NCBI GenBank assembly: GCA_015661155.1
Contig: JACVQK010000007.1
Coordinates: 1 to 47,414, forward strand
Direction of reading: 5' to 3'
From: Dehalococcoidia bacterium
GTDB taxonomy: Bacteria; Chloroflexota; Dehalococcoidia; Lucifugimonadales; UBA2985
Length of the DNA stretch: 47,414 nt
Each line of letters starts with the position of its first letter. Position 1 is the first letter of the stretch. Below the pieces are notes generated by a model. It searched no databases, was not told the origin of the DNA, and was given only the letters and a program-made list of their open reading frames with translations. The position numbers and the translations under genes were made by a program. Positions 45,029 through 47,414 of this stretch are shown here, one piece after another.

Positions 45029-45423
45029 TAAGGTATGCGCGATGAGAATCTTAGATCGTTGCACATGGTGTCAAGGTACTCGCCTACCGTCTCGCCCCGT
45101 CGGGAGAGGGCGACACCTGGTGAAACGCCCTCAAAGCTGTTTTTTGTGATGAACCGGGGGATTGTCTCGGGGGCTGCGTAGCACTTGGCGGCAAAACGCA
45201 CATCCCACGTGGTGAGCCTGGCCGCATCCTCCAGAGAAGCCCCCTCCGACCAGTGATAGGCGGTGATCGCAGGGAAGGCAAGGATCAGCGCTGCGACAGC
45301 CAGCTTCAGGAGCCACTTGAGAAGCCTCCTGGCGAGGCTATCCCCCGAGGAGCCTGTGTCCTGGATATTCGCGCGGCCTTTTGATCTGCTCTTGCGGGGC
45401 TTGGGCTTGGCGCTCCGACTCAT
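45028..45423 (-). CDS. Small single-pass membrane protein, unknown function
   Basis: A 131-residue protein not assigned to a family. Residues 1-20 are very basic (SRSAKPKPRKSRSKGR), one hydrophobic helix lies near 35-56 (LLKWLLKLAVAALILAFPAI), and the rest (~75 residues) would be outside the membrane if positive-inside applies. Two cysteines (AAKCYAA, DTMCNDL) could form a disulfide. AGGAGG lies before the ATG. The stop TAA is part of the TAAGGAGG that forms the second gap-like ribosome binding site, so this gene may originally have been directly upstream of gap. Confidence 0.65.
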   Translation of the reverse strand: MSRSAKPKPRKSRSKGRANIQDTGSSGDSLARRLLKWLLKLAVAALILAFPAITAYHWSEGASLEDAARLTTWDVRFAAKCYAAPETIPRFITKNSFEGVSPGVALSRRGETVGEYLDTMCNDLRFSSRIP

Positions 45424-45467
45424 CTCGTCCTCCTTGTGATGCCGACGCGCGGGGCGGCTTCAGGTTC

Positions 45468-47251
<1,784 letters not shown>

Positions 47252-47271
47252 AGTGGCCCTCCGTATCCAGG

Positions 47272-47299
47272 ATTATACCATCTGGCGAGGGATGGGCAA
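47272..47299 (-). promoter_or_regulatory. Promoter of the TIGR00725-eno operon
   Basis: Leftward TTGCCC (47299-47294), a 16-base spacer and a perfect TATAAT (47277-47272), about 20 bases before the TTG start. Confidence 0.55.
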
Positions 47300-47377
47300 A
47301 GGCAGGGCAGGCCCTGGTTCTGTTTGCTTTAGCGGGGTAAGCGAGACAGAGAGTCTAAAAAGAAGGAGTCATTATAA

Positions 47378-47414
47378 ATGACCTATGCGGCATGGATATT
47401 CGCTGTCATCTCTC
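47378..47414 (+). CDS. Start of a rightward gene, probable membrane protein (partial)
   Basis: Twelve codons, MTYAAWIFAVIS, run off the right edge after an AAGGAG about nine bases upstream of the ATG. The hydrophobic character suggests a membrane segment or signal peptide. No family can be named from this length. Confidence 0.5.
   Translation, partial: MTYAAWIFAVIS

Overview
The window is a GC-rich bacterial chromosome segment carrying mostly housekeeping genes. Strong AGGAGG-type ribosome binding sites, GTG/TTG starts, RNase J, a family 4 uracil-DNA glycosylase, a ccmABCD heme-export cluster, the obgE-nadD-pyrE and rsmD-coaD gene orders and many hairpin-rich intergenic repeats together suggest a member of the Chloroflexota, perhaps class Dehalococcoidia. 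That placement is inference from gene content; no rRNA gene is present to prove it.

Layout. 1-1.3 kb: the first codons of a leftward gene (possibly a UDP-GlcNAc 2-epimerase), a perfect 36-bp palindrome beside a strong promoter and an intrinsic terminator (a candidate ~70-nt RNA), and a leftward DUF3800 gene. 1.4-6.1 kb: rightward DNA repair, RNA decay and chromosome segregation genes (udg, rnj, ftsK). 6.2-7.4 kb: leftward Fe-S assembly pair (MIP18-like protein plus an Mrp ATPase lacking its CxxC). 7.7-10.2 kb: ccmA-ccmB-ccmC-ccmD. 10.4-12.4 kb: leftward YyaL/DUF255 thioredoxin-fold protein. 12.75-18.05 kb: a rightward run of a broken coaE, a MoxR/CbbQ-type ATPase, a CoA-pyrophosphatase-type Nudix enzyme and a 1070-residue CbbO/NorD-like VWA protein. 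18.1-20.6 kb: msrA, a hicBA toxin-antitoxin pair and cinA. 20.8-25.2 kb: a leftward ABC-2 exporter operon with GldG-like and DUF4340 subunits. 25.3-27.5 kb: divergent DUF502 membrane protein and acyl-CoA dehydrogenase. 27.5-30 kb: a structured 580-bp intergenic region and gyrB. 30.1-32.5 kb: leftward obgE-nadD-pyrE. 32.7-35.6 kb: glycosyltransferase, then rsmD-coaD-coiled-coil protein. 35.9-41.7 kb: tRNA-Glu, argC, a ZU5-like lipoprotein, a lectin-like protein and a frameshifted acyl-CoA synthetase alpha-type gene. 41.9-47.3 kb: tRNA-Asn, gap, an AT-richer HicB/DUF262-DUF1524 (GmrSD-like) module, a small membrane protein, eno and a TIGR00725 protein. A rightward gene begins at the right edge.

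The most unusual observations are these. (1) The HicB-like + DUF262-DUF1524 restriction-like module sits exactly between two 32-bp direct copies of the gap translation start, so that a copy of gap's ribosome binding site and first codons now leads into it through a 17-codon mini-ORF. (2) The DUF502 gene carries a second such captured start: its first codons and leader resemble those of argC, 11 kb away. (3) A family of hairpin-train intergenic repeats occurs at eight places, with a classic TGTCATTGCGAGG inverted-repeat element at a ninth. (4) Two genes (coaE and the acyl-CoA synthetase-type gene) each carry a frameshift together with a loss of roughly 50 bases, which could be real decay or a shared assembly fault.
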